Source of the DNA: Paenibacillus sp. 1781tsa1
Lineage (GTDB): Bacteria; Bacillota; Bacilli; Paenibacillales; Paenibacillaceae
DNA length: 64,000 nt
Assembly: GCF_024159265.1 (NCBI RefSeq)
Contig: NZ_JAMYWY010000001.1
Span: forward strand, 2,976,001-3,040,000
Direction: 5' to 3'
Part shown: in pieces, positions 29,038 to 37,605 of the stretch
How the letters are laid out: every line of letters begins with the position of its first letter
Position numbering within the stretch: position 1 is the stretch's first letter
Made by a program: the position numbers and the translations under genes
Notes under the pieces: model-generated
What the model saw: only the letters and a program-made list of their open reading frames with translations
The model's database searches: none
Told to the model about the DNA's origin: nothing

Positions 29038-29619
29038 ATGAAACAAACCATTTTAAGTGATGAATTAATCATTGATTGCAAGGATATTTATTTGCGCGAG
29101 TATCGACTCGAGGATTTGGAGAAACTGCAAGAAATTACGTGGCAACCTGAGGTGTATGAATTCTTACCGGGATGGAACGCTACAATGGAAGAGAGGACCC
29201 TGTGGCTCACCGAATATGAAATTCCTGAGAATCAGCGTTTTAAACAAGCTGTGATGGCGGGAGGCAATATTGGAGAGTTATATTTACGTATGGCTATCGT
29301 ACTTAAAGAGAATGATGAGTTCATAGGATGGTGCTGCTCAGGGATCAAGGACGAACTGCCAGCACCCAATCGGGAGATTATGTACGGTATTTCGAAACAC
29401 TTCAGGAATCGTGGCTATACAACGCAGGCAGTAAAAGGGATGACACAGTATTTGTTTGAACATACAAACGTTGAAATATTAAATGCCATCGCTTTGATTA
29501 CCAATCAAGCATCCAATAAGGTGATACAGAAATGTAACTTTGAACGGTTAAATTTGATCGAGATCGAGGATGAACCCTATATCCATTATCAACTGTGTAA
29601 GCGCGAAGGTCTTTTTTGA
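29038..29619 (+). CDS. GNAT N-acetyltransferase
   Basis: The 193-residue RimJ/RimL-type acetyltransferase has an N-terminal IYLREYRLEDLEKLQ strand-helix, acetyl-CoA motif YGISKHFRNRGYTTQAVKGM (about residues 119-138), and ITNQASNKVIQKCNFERL. GGAGG lies nine nt before ATG 29038. It starts 36 bp after the subtilase frame and ends in a terminator, so it may be in the same transcript. It differs strongly in sequence from the GNAT at 26857. Acceptor unknown. Confidence 0.85.
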   Translation: MKQTILSDELIIDCKDIYLREYRLEDLEKLQEITWQPEVYEFLPGWNATMEERTLWLTEYEIPENQRFKQAVMAGGNIGELYLRMAIVLKENDEFIGWCCSGIKDELPAPNREIMYGISKHFRNRGYTTQAVKGMTQYLFEHTNVEILNAIALITNQASNKVIQKCNFERLNLIEIEDEPYIHYQLCKREGLF

Positions 29620-29665
29620 TTGAACTTTTTTATCCTCTTGAAAATCGCTATAGGTTAAACACTTC

Positions 29666-29706
29666 AGATCAGGTTAGACAGTTATTGCTGGCTGCCTGAT
29701 CTTTTT
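29666..29706 (+). terminator. Terminator after the second GNAT gene
   Basis: AGATCAGG (29666-29673) pairs with CCTGATCT (29695-29702), followed by T5. Convergent with the MerR gene. Confidence 0.78.
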
Positions 29707-29736
29707 CTTTCATTTAATCTATAGGACAAGATTATG

Positions 29737-30096
29737 TTAAAAATTTTCTCCTCGATAATAGCGCTCCAGTTTGTTATCCAAATGAACAAGCTGCGCTTTT
29801 TTCTCCTCGATATCATTCAGCAACTTTTGCTTTTGATCCTCAATCAGCTTGGTTCTTTCCTTCAGGGTGGAGGTTCCTTCATTGACCTGATCATAATACT
29901 TTTTGATGTCTTCCACACTCATCCCCGTTTCACGAAGGCATTTGATAAAAACCAGCCAGTTCAGATCATCCTCCAAATAAAGACGGTTATTCTGCTCATT
30001 TCGTGCAGCAGGTTTCAAGAGTCCCTTTCTTTCATAAAAGCGGATCGCTCCAATTGAAATCTCAACTTTTTTCGCTACTTCTCCAATCGTTAACAT
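29737..30096 (-). CDS. MerR-family transcriptional regulator
   Basis: The 119-residue protein has a MerR winged helix (LTIGEVAKKVEISIGAIRFYERKGLL, residues 2-27), wing (NRLYLEDDLNWLVFIKCLRETGMSVEDIKKY) and a dimerising coiled coil (about 75-115) with no metal-binding Cys or effector domain. It resembles the short MerR proteins that sense electrophiles or aldehydes (AdhR/NmlR type). It is divergent from an SDR gene, with a dyad within a MerR-style promoter between them; it probably controls that gene and itself. Confidence 0.9.
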   Translation of the reverse strand: MLTIGEVAKKVEISIGAIRFYERKGLLKPAARNEQNNRLYLEDDLNWLVFIKCLRETGMSVEDIKKYYDQVNEGTSTLKERTKLIEDQKQKLLNDIEEKKAQLVHLDNKLERYYRGENF

Positions 30097-30123
30097 GTTA
30101 ATCCCCCTTTTTATAAAAATAAT

Positions 30124-30154
30124 TTGACCTACACTAAGTGTAGCATAGTAACTT
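30124..30154 (+). promoter_or_regulatory. MerR-type promoter of the SDR gene
   Basis: TTGACC (30124-30129) and TAACTT (30149-30154) are separated by 19 bp, the stretched spacing activated by MerR proteins. The spacer includes the 15-bp dyad CTACACTAAGTGTAG (30129-30143). Confidence 0.75.
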
Positions 30155-30198
30155 AAACATTGTTAAATATAAATCAAATTATGGAAAGAAGGATTTGC

Positions 30199-30909
30199 AT
30201 GAAAAAGACTGTCTTTGTAACCGGAGCAAATAAAGGAATTGGATATGAAATCGTAAAACAGTTGGGTGAAGCAGGTTGGAAAGTTATCCTTGGCGCACGT
30301 AGTGTTGAACGGGGTGAAAGAGCTGTTTCCGAGTTAACTTCCAGGGGATTAGACGTAGAATTTGTACAGATCGACATGTGCGACTCGAAGAGCATTGAGC
30401 AGGCAGCCGATACGATTCAGAAGACTTATCCTGCAATAAACCTTTTGATCAATAACGCGGGTATGCCGGGTGCTTTCTCTCATTCCTTCACGGATACAAA
30501 AGAGGAAGATCTGCGGAACGCCTTTGAAGTGAACTTTTTCGGTACCTTCCGTTTGAATCAGCGATTGTTCCCGTTAATCAAAGACAATGAAGGCACAATT
30601 ATTAATGTATCAACCGACATGGCTTCTCTGGACCATATGCAAAATGCGGAATTTACTTTAAATGCCTTCGACTATAACTCATCCAAAACGGCCAACAGTG
30701 CCATGACACTTTCGATGGCTTATGAAGTCAAAAACAGCAGGGCGCAAGTCTTTGCGGTAACGCCCGGATTCACATCAACAGATCTTAATGGCAATGCCGA
30801 AGGCGGTAAATCAAAAGAAGCCGGCGCTGCGATTATCGTGCGTTATGCGACGGATGGCAAACGCCATAACGGAGAATTCCTAGATGATAATGGCGTGTAC
30901 CCTTGGTAA
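30199..30909 (+). CDS. Short-chain dehydrogenase/reductase
   Basis: The 236-residue NAD(P)-dependent oxidoreductase starts KKTVFVTGANKGIGYEI (TGxxxGIG cofactor motif), has NNAG and the catalytic Tyr/Lys in FDYNSSKTA (about residues 162-170). The Arg after the first strand (GARSVERGE) suggests NADP(H). It resembles carbonyl-reductase-like SDRs. Control by the adjacent MerR gene suggests a role against reactive carbonyls or electrophiles; substrate unknown. The frame opens at 30160, but GAAGGA before ATG 30199 gives the better start. Confidence 0.88.
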   Translation: MKKTVFVTGANKGIGYEIVKQLGEAGWKVILGARSVERGERAVSELTSRGLDVEFVQIDMCDSKSIEQAADTIQKTYPAINLLINNAGMPGAFSHSFTDTKEEDLRNAFEVNFFGTFRLNQRLFPLIKDNEGTIINVSTDMASLDHMQNAEFTLNAFDYNSSKTANSAMTLSMAYEVKNSRAQVFAVTPGFTSTDLNGNAEGGKSKEAGAAIIVRYATDGKRHNGEFLDDNGVYPW

Positions 30910-31072
30910 TCCACCGTTGCCAAAAGCAGTAATAGATCGGGATGAATTTTAGAGAATGTCTTCAAACTCAAACTGAGGGTAAGCTATACGATGATGGGTA
31001 CCAAGGTCTCAAAAGCCTTGAGGTCCAAGATAGCTGATCCTGGCTAATTTTAGTGAATGCCTAGACGATTTT
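30910..31072. other. Gene-free stretch after the SDR gene
   Basis: No gene seen. The phrase AATTTTAG-A/T-GAATG recurs at 30945-30957 and 31046-31058, suggesting this belongs to the repeat region that follows. No clear terminator for the SDR gene was found. Confidence 0.4.
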
Positions 31073-31267
31073 CTAACGAACACAGAACGTCTTATTCGGC
31101 CTCTAGGTACGCTTCTTAAATTGTAAGGAACATCAGACACGCTATTTTCCGAAATCCCCTGAGAAAAACGCAGTAAACGGTTGTTTATTCTAATATAACG
31201 TGGCTCAGGTTCATTAGATCTCTGTGGACGCTCCAAATGCTTGAATAAGACGTCTCAGATTCGTTAG
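31073..31267. repeat. Dispersed-repeat-like element with 25-bp terminal inverted repeats
   Basis: A 195-bp block has ends that are inverted copies: 31073-31097 (begins CTAACGAA, ends ACGTCTTATTC) and 31243-31267 (the reverse, GAATAAGACGT to TTCGTTAG), with about four mismatches in 25. Internally, GGCTCAGGTTCATTAG (31202-31217) is echoed by GTCTCAGATTCGTTAG (31252-31267). The small frame across it on the minus strand (31009-31236) has no ribosome binding site. It looks like a non-coding repeat of the kind scattered in Paenibacillus genomes; only one copy is in this window. Confidence 0.6.
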
Positions 31268-31341
31268 CCTGAAAGTGCGAAAGCCTGAGACCAATTGAGC
31301 TACTACTTACTCTGCACTCTATCAATCGGATCGGATACAAA

Positions 31342-31387
31342 AAGAATCCCCCTTTCATTCCTTAACCGAAATGAGAGGGGGATTCTT
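31342..31387 (-). terminator. Terminator of the two-component operon
   Basis: An 18-bp near-perfect inverted repeat (31342-31359 with 31370-31387, core AATCCCCC/GGGGGATT) is preceded on the plus strand by A5, giving U5 at the end of minus-strand transcripts. It lies 141 bp after the kinase stop codon. Confidence 0.82.
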
Positions 31388-31527
31388 CATGCAGTGAAGA
31401 ACCTGAATTAAACTGGAAGAAAAGCAGCGTTTGGTGAGCTTGACTAGGAGCTTGCGTAATGATCAAGTAGATTTTAACTAGAGCTGCTAATAGCGAACTT
31501 ATAGCTTACGTAGAACCGAAGCTCAGC

Positions 31528-33045
31528 CTAGACATCAGCCTTATACAGCGGCATCAAAATCATAAATTCAGTTCCCACGCCTACCTGACTTCGTACTGTA
31601 ATTTTCCCACCATACGACTCTACAATCGTGCGGGTAATGGCTAGACCGAGACCTGCGCCACCTTGTTTGCGCGAACGAGAACTGCTTGTGCGGTAAAATC
31701 GCTCAAAGATATGGGGCAGATGTGCATGTTCAATGCCTGTCCCGTTATCCTTTACTGACAATTCAGCCTTATGGTGCGTGGCATACAACGTGATGGAGAT
31801 GGCTCCATGCTCTGGATCGGTGTGCTGCACCGCATTATGGAACAGATTCAGCACAACCTGTTTCAGCTTATAAGGGTCAGCCAGTACATGGACCGCTGCC
31901 GTCAGGTCGAGATGAATGGACCTCAACTGAGCCATCATGGCAAGTTGTGGTTGCATTTCGAGCAGCAGACTGTCCAGCTGAATGATCTCACGCTCCTGCT
32001 TCGGAGCCTGATCCAACTTGGTCAGGAGCAGTAAATCTTCAACCAGTTTGTTAATACGTACGGATTCGCCGTGCATGCTGTCCAGTGCTTTATACAATTG
32101 ATCCTGATTGGTCGCTGCACCCCGCTGTAGAACTTCAATGAAGCCATGAATGGAGGTAAGCGGGGTACGAAGCTCATGGGAAGCATCGGACAAGAAACGC
32201 TGCATCTGCTCTTTTGATTCCCGTTCCGCTTCAAACGAGTTCTCCAACCTTTCAAGCATGCCATTAAATGAAACGGCGAGCTGATCCACTTCCTCTTGTC
32301 CCTGAACGATGGGAAGGCGTTCTGCGAGACTGCCTGCATCGATCTGCTGTACTTTATTCACCATATTGGAGAGGGGAACCAGCGTCCGGCGTAATACCTT
32401 GGTGTATAGAATAAGCCCGGCTACCATGGCTAAGAGCGATAACATGATGAAGATCAGAAGCTGTTTGATAATCAAGTCTCTCAGAGGTTTCGTAGCTGTA
32501 CCCATCTGGACCATGGGTAAGCCTCGATTGCGTGGACCTGGTGAGGCGAATACAATCAATTGCTCATTCCCTTGGCTATCCGTTACGATTCGGTAGGGGA
32601 TATGTTTTTGTTCTTTCAACTCCTCTGTAATGTCTTGATATTCAACGCTTGATAGATGAGGAGCTTTCAGACCGTCTTCCCCAAAAACATCCTCGAACGT
32701 ACCTCGATTATCAAACAGCGCCAGTGAACGGTCCGGAATAAATAGCACCCGATTGCCAGACCCGTTTCCTGTCTGTCCACCAAAAGGATTGTTGGAAGAG
32801 CCACTACGTGACTGAATTCCGAGCCAAACCGGGGGCATGGACATGAGCTGTTCTTCCATGGTTTTTGCCTGATTCCGATAGAGAAAGCTTTCCATGATCC
32901 AGAATTGCAGGATACCGATTAACAATAGTAGCCCAGCAAGCACGAACAGAGAACGTGAGAGCAATTGAGAACGCAGTGAACGAGGCCAGATCCATTGGTG
33001 AAGACGTCTTAAACGAAATTTATTTTTATTAGGCAGCGAGTTCAT
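31528..33045 (-). CDS. Sensor histidine kinase
   Basis: The 505-residue membrane kinase has TM1 (about 32-52), an extracytoplasmic sensor of about 135 residues, TM2 (about 194-215), HAMP (about 216-270), HisKA with phospho-accepting H290 in SDASHELRTPL, and HATPase_c with N box LFHNAVQHT, DNGTGI and GGAGLGLAI. Its start overlaps the response regulator stop in a TAATG, giving tight translational coupling. It is divergent from the membrane glycosyltransferase operon, a likely target by position. The signal is unknown. Confidence 0.93.
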   Translation of the reverse strand: MNSLPNKNKFRLRRLHQWIWPRSLRSQLLSRSLFVLAGLLLLIGILQFWIMESFLYRNQAKTMEEQLMSMPPVWLGIQSRSGSSNNPFGGQTGNGSGNRVLFIPDRSLALFDNRGTFEDVFGEDGLKAPHLSSVEYQDITEELKEQKHIPYRIVTDSQGNEQLIVFASPGPRNRGLPMVQMGTATKPLRDLIIKQLLIFIMLSLLAMVAGLILYTKVLRRTLVPLSNMVNKVQQIDAGSLAERLPIVQGQEEVDQLAVSFNGMLERLENSFEAERESKEQMQRFLSDASHELRTPLTSIHGFIEVLQRGAATNQDQLYKALDSMHGESVRINKLVEDLLLLTKLDQAPKQEREIIQLDSLLLEMQPQLAMMAQLRSIHLDLTAAVHVLADPYKLKQVVLNLFHNAVQHTDPEHGAISITLYATHHKAELSVKDNGTGIEHAHLPHIFERFYRTSSSRSRKQGGAGLGLAITRTIVESYGGKITVRSQVGVGTEFMILMPLYKADV

Positions 33046-33758
33046 TAGAGATCCACCCTGTACCCGACACCCCTAAGCGTGCGAATGAGTTTATGTTCTT
33101 TATCCCCGAGTTTGTCGCGCAAGGAGCGAACGTATACCTCCACAATATTTTCTTCCCCGCCAAAATCATACCCCCACACCCGGCTTAGAATGGTCGCTTT
33201 GCTAAGTACAATCCCATGATTAAGCACAATAAATTTTAACAGTTCGTATTCGGTAGGAGATAGCTCCAGGACCTGATTCTGATAGGTGATTTCTTTGCGT
33301 TGATCATCAATTCGGAAGGGACCGTGGGTGACGGCTCCTATTAATAAAGGAAATTGATTGCGCAGTCTGGCCTGAATCCGAGCGAGCAGCTCGTCGAAGG
33401 CAAAGGGTTTGATCATGTAATCGTCAGCACCTAGCCAAAGGCCCTTAACCCGATTCTCGACTTCGTCCTTCGCTGTCAGCATAATAACGCCAACCTGAGT
33501 TCCGGTCTTACGCAGACGTTCGACCACTTCGAATCCATCCATCTCTGGCATCATGACATCCAGAATAGCCATATGTGGCTTGAATTCAAGCGCCAATTCA
33601 AGCGCAGCCGCTCCATCCGGCGCGGTGCGCACATCGAAGCCCTCATTGCTTAATCCAAGCTCTAGAAATTGCAAAATATGCGGTTCATCATCAGCCAATA
33701 ATATTTTAATTCCACTGCTAAGCTTCATAATGCGGGGTTCCTCCTTGCTTGCTTCCAT
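33045..33758 (-). CDS. OmpR/PhoB-family response regulator
   Basis: The 237-residue regulator has a receiver domain (acidic DDE at about residues 23-25, phospho-accepting D67 in AILDVMMPEMDG, switch T and K in LTAKD and IKPFAF) and a C-terminal winged helix (LSPTEYELLKFIVLN...RVWGYD...VEVYVRSLRDKL...LIRTLRGVGYRV). ATG 33758 has GAGGGAG eight nt upstream. The alternative ATG 33728 also has a GGAGG, but at long spacing. Partner of the kinase at 31528. Confidence 0.94.
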   Translation of the reverse strand: MEASKEEPRIMKLSSGIKILLADDEPHILQFLELGLSNEGFDVRTAPDGAAALELALEFKPHMAILDVMMPEMDGFEVVERLRKTGTQVGVIMLTAKDEVENRVKGLWLGADDYMIKPFAFDELLARIQARLRNQFPLLIGAVTHGPFRIDDQRKEITYQNQVLELSPTEYELLKFIVLNHGIVLSKATILSRVWGYDFGGEENIVEVYVRSLRDKLGDKEHKLIRTLRGVGYRVDL

Positions 33759-33932
33759 CTTAGTTCTCCCTCAAATGAGAAGGACTGTATGTTGTATTAT
33801 CGCTTGCCAAACTGAAATTTAGCTGAAAGGATTGTGAATTATCCTCAGACAACATTCAGCGGGTACTCATCCCAGTTTTATTTTGGCATGTCACAATATT
33901 AGACATGAAGAACTTTGAAGGAGTGATTAACA

Positions 33933-36128
33933 TTGAATAACACCAAAAGAAGGATGGATCTTGTCCTTCTGCCGATTGTATTACTGGCGGCGTTTCTGAA
34001 TGGGTACGGTATCTGGAACGATCAATATGCCAATTCCTACTATACGACTGCCGTTGGTAGTATGCTCAGCAACTTCCATAACTTTTTCTATGCTTCACTA
34101 GACTCGGCAGGCTCGGTCACTGTAGATAAACCACCTGTTGTCTTCTGGATTCAGACGGCCTTTGCTTATGTCTTCGGATTGCACGGATGGAGCGTTATTT
34201 TGCCGCAAGTATTAGCGGGAATCGGTTCGGTGCTCCTGATCTATTTCATGGTTAAACCTACATATGGTCTCGCAGCAGCACGAATCTCGGCACTTGCGAT
34301 GGCGACTGTGCCTGTTGTGGCGGCAGTCAGCCGGACCAACAATATTGACAGCATGCTGGTGTTTACACTACTGCTGGGTTCATGGTTTTTGTTCAAAGGC
34401 AGCAAACAAGGCAGCGCTTGGCGCATTCTCGTTGCCTTTGGGTTAATAGGCATAGCCTTTAATATGAAAATGCTTCAAGCTTACATGATTCTCCCGGCTT
34501 TTTACTTGTTCTATCTGCTTGCATTTCAGGCGAAATGGAGAAGGAAGATCATGCTGCTGATCGGCAGCACAGCAGTTCTGGTGGTCGTTTCCTTATCCTG
34601 GGCGGTCACTGTGGATTCCATACCCGAAGACCAAAGACCTTATATCGGCAGCAGTGAAACGAACTCGGTCATGGAACTCGCCTTTGGATACAATGGTCTG
34701 GCTCGCCTAACGGGCCAGCAGAATACGGCAGGTAACGCAGGTATGCCAAATGGGATTGGACAGGGAAATAATCGTGGCAATCGAGCAGGCTTGTCTTCAG
34801 GTCCTAATCAGACGGGTAGTGGTGTTCCTGAGGCAGGCCAAGATGTCGATGCACCGGATAACGATAATATGAATGGTTCGAACGGTACAAACGCCATGGG
34901 CGGCATGAATAGGCCGAATGGTAATTTCCCGAACGGACAGATGCCAAATGATATAGAAATGCCAAACGGAAGAAATTTTGGCGGTAATGGTGGCGGAGGC
35001 ATGTTTGGTACGGGGGAGAAAGGTCCTCTGCGTCTGTTCCAGACTGAACTTTCAGGTCAAGCTAGCTGGCTTATGCCAGTTGTATTGTTTGGTTGCATTG
35101 CCATATTTGCAGGGTTAAGACGGAGAAATATAACCAGTAAGCACAAGGAGGCCTTGTTCTGGCTGGCCTGGCTGCTTCCCGTTGCTGCCTTTTTCAGTGT
35201 GGCAGGGTTCTTCCATCAATATTATCTGATTATGCTTGCACCTCCACTTGCTGCGCTGACTGGCGCAGGATTTGTAGCGATGTGGAAGTCATATCGTGAT
35301 CGCGTTGGATGGCAGGCATGGTTGCTTCCGGTGTCCGTGCTGCTGACGACTCTGTTCGGCTGGTATATCATGCAGGTGTATAACGATACGATTGGTGCAG
35401 GCTGGTCCATTAGTGAATTAATCGCAGGCATTCTGGTCACGGTCATCCTGGTCGTTATGCTTCATCGTACACATCGATGGAAACAAGGCTTCATTATCGC
35501 GGGATTCATGGTGATGCTGATTGGTCCAATCTACTGGGCATTCACCCCAATTACTTATGGTGGCAACAGCATGATTCCGGCAGCGGGACCTACTGGTTCC
35601 AATGGCATGTTTGGTGGAGCAGGAATGGGCATGCCGATGGGGAACGGTGCAGGAGATACAGAAATGCCTTCAAGGGGTGGTCGTGGCGGAATGGGCAGCC
35701 GTAACGAAGAAGTGGATACAGCCACACTGAATTATCTGAAAGAACACAATACAGGCGAAACGTATCTCTTCGCCACTACGGACTACAATCAGGCAGCACC
35801 TTATATCATCGATGAGAAAGCAGCAGTGATCACGCTTGGAGGTTTCTCCGGATCAGACCCGGTGTACACAACAGAGGAACTTGAGCAACTCATCAAGAGC
35901 GGGCAAGTGAAATATTTCATGGTTGGTGGCATGGGTGGTCGCGGAGGAAACTCAGAAATTACCGATTGGATCAAAGAGCATGGAACCGAGATTCCAACGT
36001 CAGAATGGAAGACAGGCACGGACAGCGGATCTATGGATAACAGAGACACGGAGAATGAAGCTGGACTCGGATTTGGATTCGGGTTCGGATTTAGCGGACA
36101 GACCACCTTGTACGAAGTGAAATTGTAA
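33933..36128 (+). CDS. Membrane glycosyltransferase, GT39/ArnT-like (YkcB type)
   Basis: The 731-residue polytopic protein has a PMT/ArnT-type N terminus (LNGYGIWNDQYANSYYTTAVGSML, VTVDKPPVVFWIQ with an acidic catalytic-site candidate), about a dozen membrane helices, and a C-terminal extracytoplasmic domain. Two Gly/Asn/Met/Pro-rich low-complexity stretches (about residues 265-365 and 550-590) interrupt it, a feature I associate with YkcB-family proteins. It would move a sugar from an undecaprenyl-phosphate carrier to a wall or membrane acceptor. TTG 33933 follows GAAGGAG. It leads a four-gene operon with a GT2, a GtcA-like flippase and galU. Confidence 0.85.
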   Translation: MNNTKRRMDLVLLPIVLLAAFLNGYGIWNDQYANSYYTTAVGSMLSNFHNFFYASLDSAGSVTVDKPPVVFWIQTAFAYVFGLHGWSVILPQVLAGIGSVLLIYFMVKPTYGLAAARISALAMATVPVVAAVSRTNNIDSMLVFTLLLGSWFLFKGSKQGSAWRILVAFGLIGIAFNMKMLQAYMILPAFYLFYLLAFQAKWRRKIMLLIGSTAVLVVVSLSWAVTVDSIPEDQRPYIGSSETNSVMELAFGYNGLARLTGQQNTAGNAGMPNGIGQGNNRGNRAGLSSGPNQTGSGVPEAGQDVDAPDNDNMNGSNGTNAMGGMNRPNGNFPNGQMPNDIEMPNGRNFGGNGGGGMFGTGEKGPLRLFQTELSGQASWLMPVVLFGCIAIFAGLRRRNITSKHKEALFWLAWLLPVAAFFSVAGFFHQYYLIMLAPPLAALTGAGFVAMWKSYRDRVGWQAWLLPVSVLLTTLFGWYIMQVYNDTIGAGWSISELIAGILVTVILVVMLHRTHRWKQGFIIAGFMVMLIGPIYWAFTPITYGGNSMIPAAGPTGSNGMFGGAGMGMPMGNGAGDTEMPSRGGRGGMGSRNEEVDTATLNYLKEHNTGETYLFATTDYNQAAPYIIDEKAAVITLGGFSGSDPVYTTEELEQLIKSGQVKYFMVGGMGGRGGNSEITDWIKEHGTEIPTSEWKTGTDSGSMDNRDTENEAGLGFGFGFGFSGQTTLYEVKL

Positions 36129-36179
36129 ACTTTAATGAAAATCTCGAACGAAGTCCATTGGAAAAAGGAGGGGACGAAC

Positions 36180-37166
36180 ATGGCTCACGCGTACCGATAC
36201 AGCATTATTATTCCCATGTATAACGAGGAAGCGGTGATCGAAGAGACTTATCGGCGTCTGAAGAAGGTCATGGGCAGTACAGGAGAGAGCTATGAACTGT
36301 TGTTTGTCAATGATGGCAGCGTGGATCGAAGTGCACAGATGATCCGTGATTACGCCCGTTGGGACGAGAGTGTGAAGCTGATTGATTTTGCTCGTAACTT
36401 CGGACATCAGATTGCGATAACAGCGGGTATGGACTACGCAGCGGGGGATGCGGTGGTTATTATTGATGCGGATCTGCAGGACCCTCCCGAACTGATACTG
36501 GATATGATCGCCAAGTGGAAAGAGGGTTATGAAGTCGTATATGCCCGTCGCACCAGACGAAGCGGGGAAACTCGCTTCAAGAAATGGTCGGCAAGTCTGT
36601 TCTATCGTGTACTTCGTGCCTCAACGGATACGGATATCCCGGTAGACACCGGAGATTTTCGCCTGATTGACCGCAAAGTATGTGAAGAGATGAAACGTCT
36701 TCCGGAGAAAAACCGATTTGTGCGCGGGTTGGTCAGTTGGGTCGGATTTCGTCAGACGGCTATTGAATATGAACGGGATGAACGTCTGGCAGGCGAAACA
36801 AAATATCCGCTGAAACGCATGCTGAAGCTGAGCCTGGATGGCATTACGTCATTTTCGCATAAACCGCTCAAGCTTGCAGGATATGTAGGTGCAATCCTGT
36901 CGGTAGGCGGATTCATCTACATGTTAACGGTTATTGGTTCGGCTATCTTCACAGATTCAACGATTAAAGGATGGCCATCCATTGTGAGTATCATGCTGAT
37001 GTTTAACGGATTCATCTTGATCATGCTGGGCATTCTGGGCGAGTATGTTGGCCGAATCTATGATGAGACCAAGGCGCGCCCACTATACATTGTGAGAGAC
37101 GTGGTTCAGGCCGAGAGCCAGCAAGCGCAATCCCGATTGACAGCACGAGTTGCTCATCATGACTGA
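36180..37166 (+). CDS. GT2 glycosyltransferase, polyprenyl-phosphate sugar synthase (YkcC type)
   Basis: The 328-residue protein has a cytoplasmic GT2 domain (YSIIIPMYNEEAVIEETY, DADLQDPPE with the DxD-like metal motif at about residues 97-103, ARRTRRSGE) and two C-terminal membrane helices (about 235-260 and 270-295), the layout of dolichol/undecaprenyl-phosphate glucose or mannose synthases such as GtrB and CsbB. It would load the carrier used by the GT39 protein. AAGGAGGGG before ATG 36180 decides the start within a longer frame. It overlaps the next gene by 8 bp. Confidence 0.92.
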   Translation: MAHAYRYSIIIPMYNEEAVIEETYRRLKKVMGSTGESYELLFVNDGSVDRSAQMIRDYARWDESVKLIDFARNFGHQIAITAGMDYAAGDAVVIIDADLQDPPELILDMIAKWKEGYEVVYARRTRRSGETRFKKWSASLFYRVLRASTDTDIPVDTGDFRLIDRKVCEEMKRLPEKNRFVRGLVSWVGFRQTAIEYERDERLAGETKYPLKRMLKLSLDGITSFSHKPLKLAGYVGAILSVGGFIYMLTVIGSAIFTDSTIKGWPSIVSIMLMFNGFILIMLGILGEYVGRIYDETKARPLYIVRDVVQAESQQAQSRLTARVAHHD

Positions 37167-37548
37167 ACGTCTGATTACACTTTTCAAGTTCGGTATTGTG
37201 GGTATTGCGAATACGGCAGTGGATGCGGTGGTATTTGCTTTACTCGCAGTGGTCGGTGTGCCGGTTCTGATTGCCCAGGTAATCTCGTACAGCTGCGGTG
37301 TTACGAACAGTTATTGGCTGAACGGCAGGTGGACTTTTCGAGATGCACGAGGGGGTAACGATAGAGCGAAACTTATTCGTTTTCTAATCACCAATCTCGT
37401 CGTTCTCGCGTTAACCACGCTGATTCTGATGACTTTGCACGATATGCTGGGTTGGAGTCTCGTGATGAGCAAGATTCTGGCGACCTTGATGGGGATGGTC
37501 CTGAACTATATGGTTAGCAGATATTGGGTGTTTCGTATAGCAACTTAG
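37159..37548 (+). CDS. GtcA/GtrA-like membrane protein
   Basis: The 129-residue protein has four membrane helices and the family signature FGIVGIANTAVDAVVFALL near its start, NSYWLNGRWTF and the ending NYMVSRYWVF. GtrA/GtcA proteins are thought to flip polyprenyl-phosphate-linked sugar across the membrane, the step between the GT2 and GT39 enzymes encoded just upstream. ATG 37159 overlaps the GT2 stop; the TTG nine nt upstream is less likely. Confidence 0.9.
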   Translation: MTERLITLFKFGIVGIANTAVDAVVFALLAVVGVPVLIAQVISYSCGVTNSYWLNGRWTFRDARGGNDRAKLIRFLITNLVVLALTTLILMTLHDMLGWSLVMSKILATLMGMVLNYMVSRYWVFRIAT

Positions 37549-37605
37549 CTGCCCACAGTATGAAATATTAGTTACACGAAGCAAATGAAAGGAGTGTATG
37601 ATGAA

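Noticed and set aside
31009..31236. 75-codon minus-strand frame
   Set aside because: It runs across the inverted-repeat element, is Arg/Ser-rich and lacks a ribosome binding site; a non-coding repeat explains it better.
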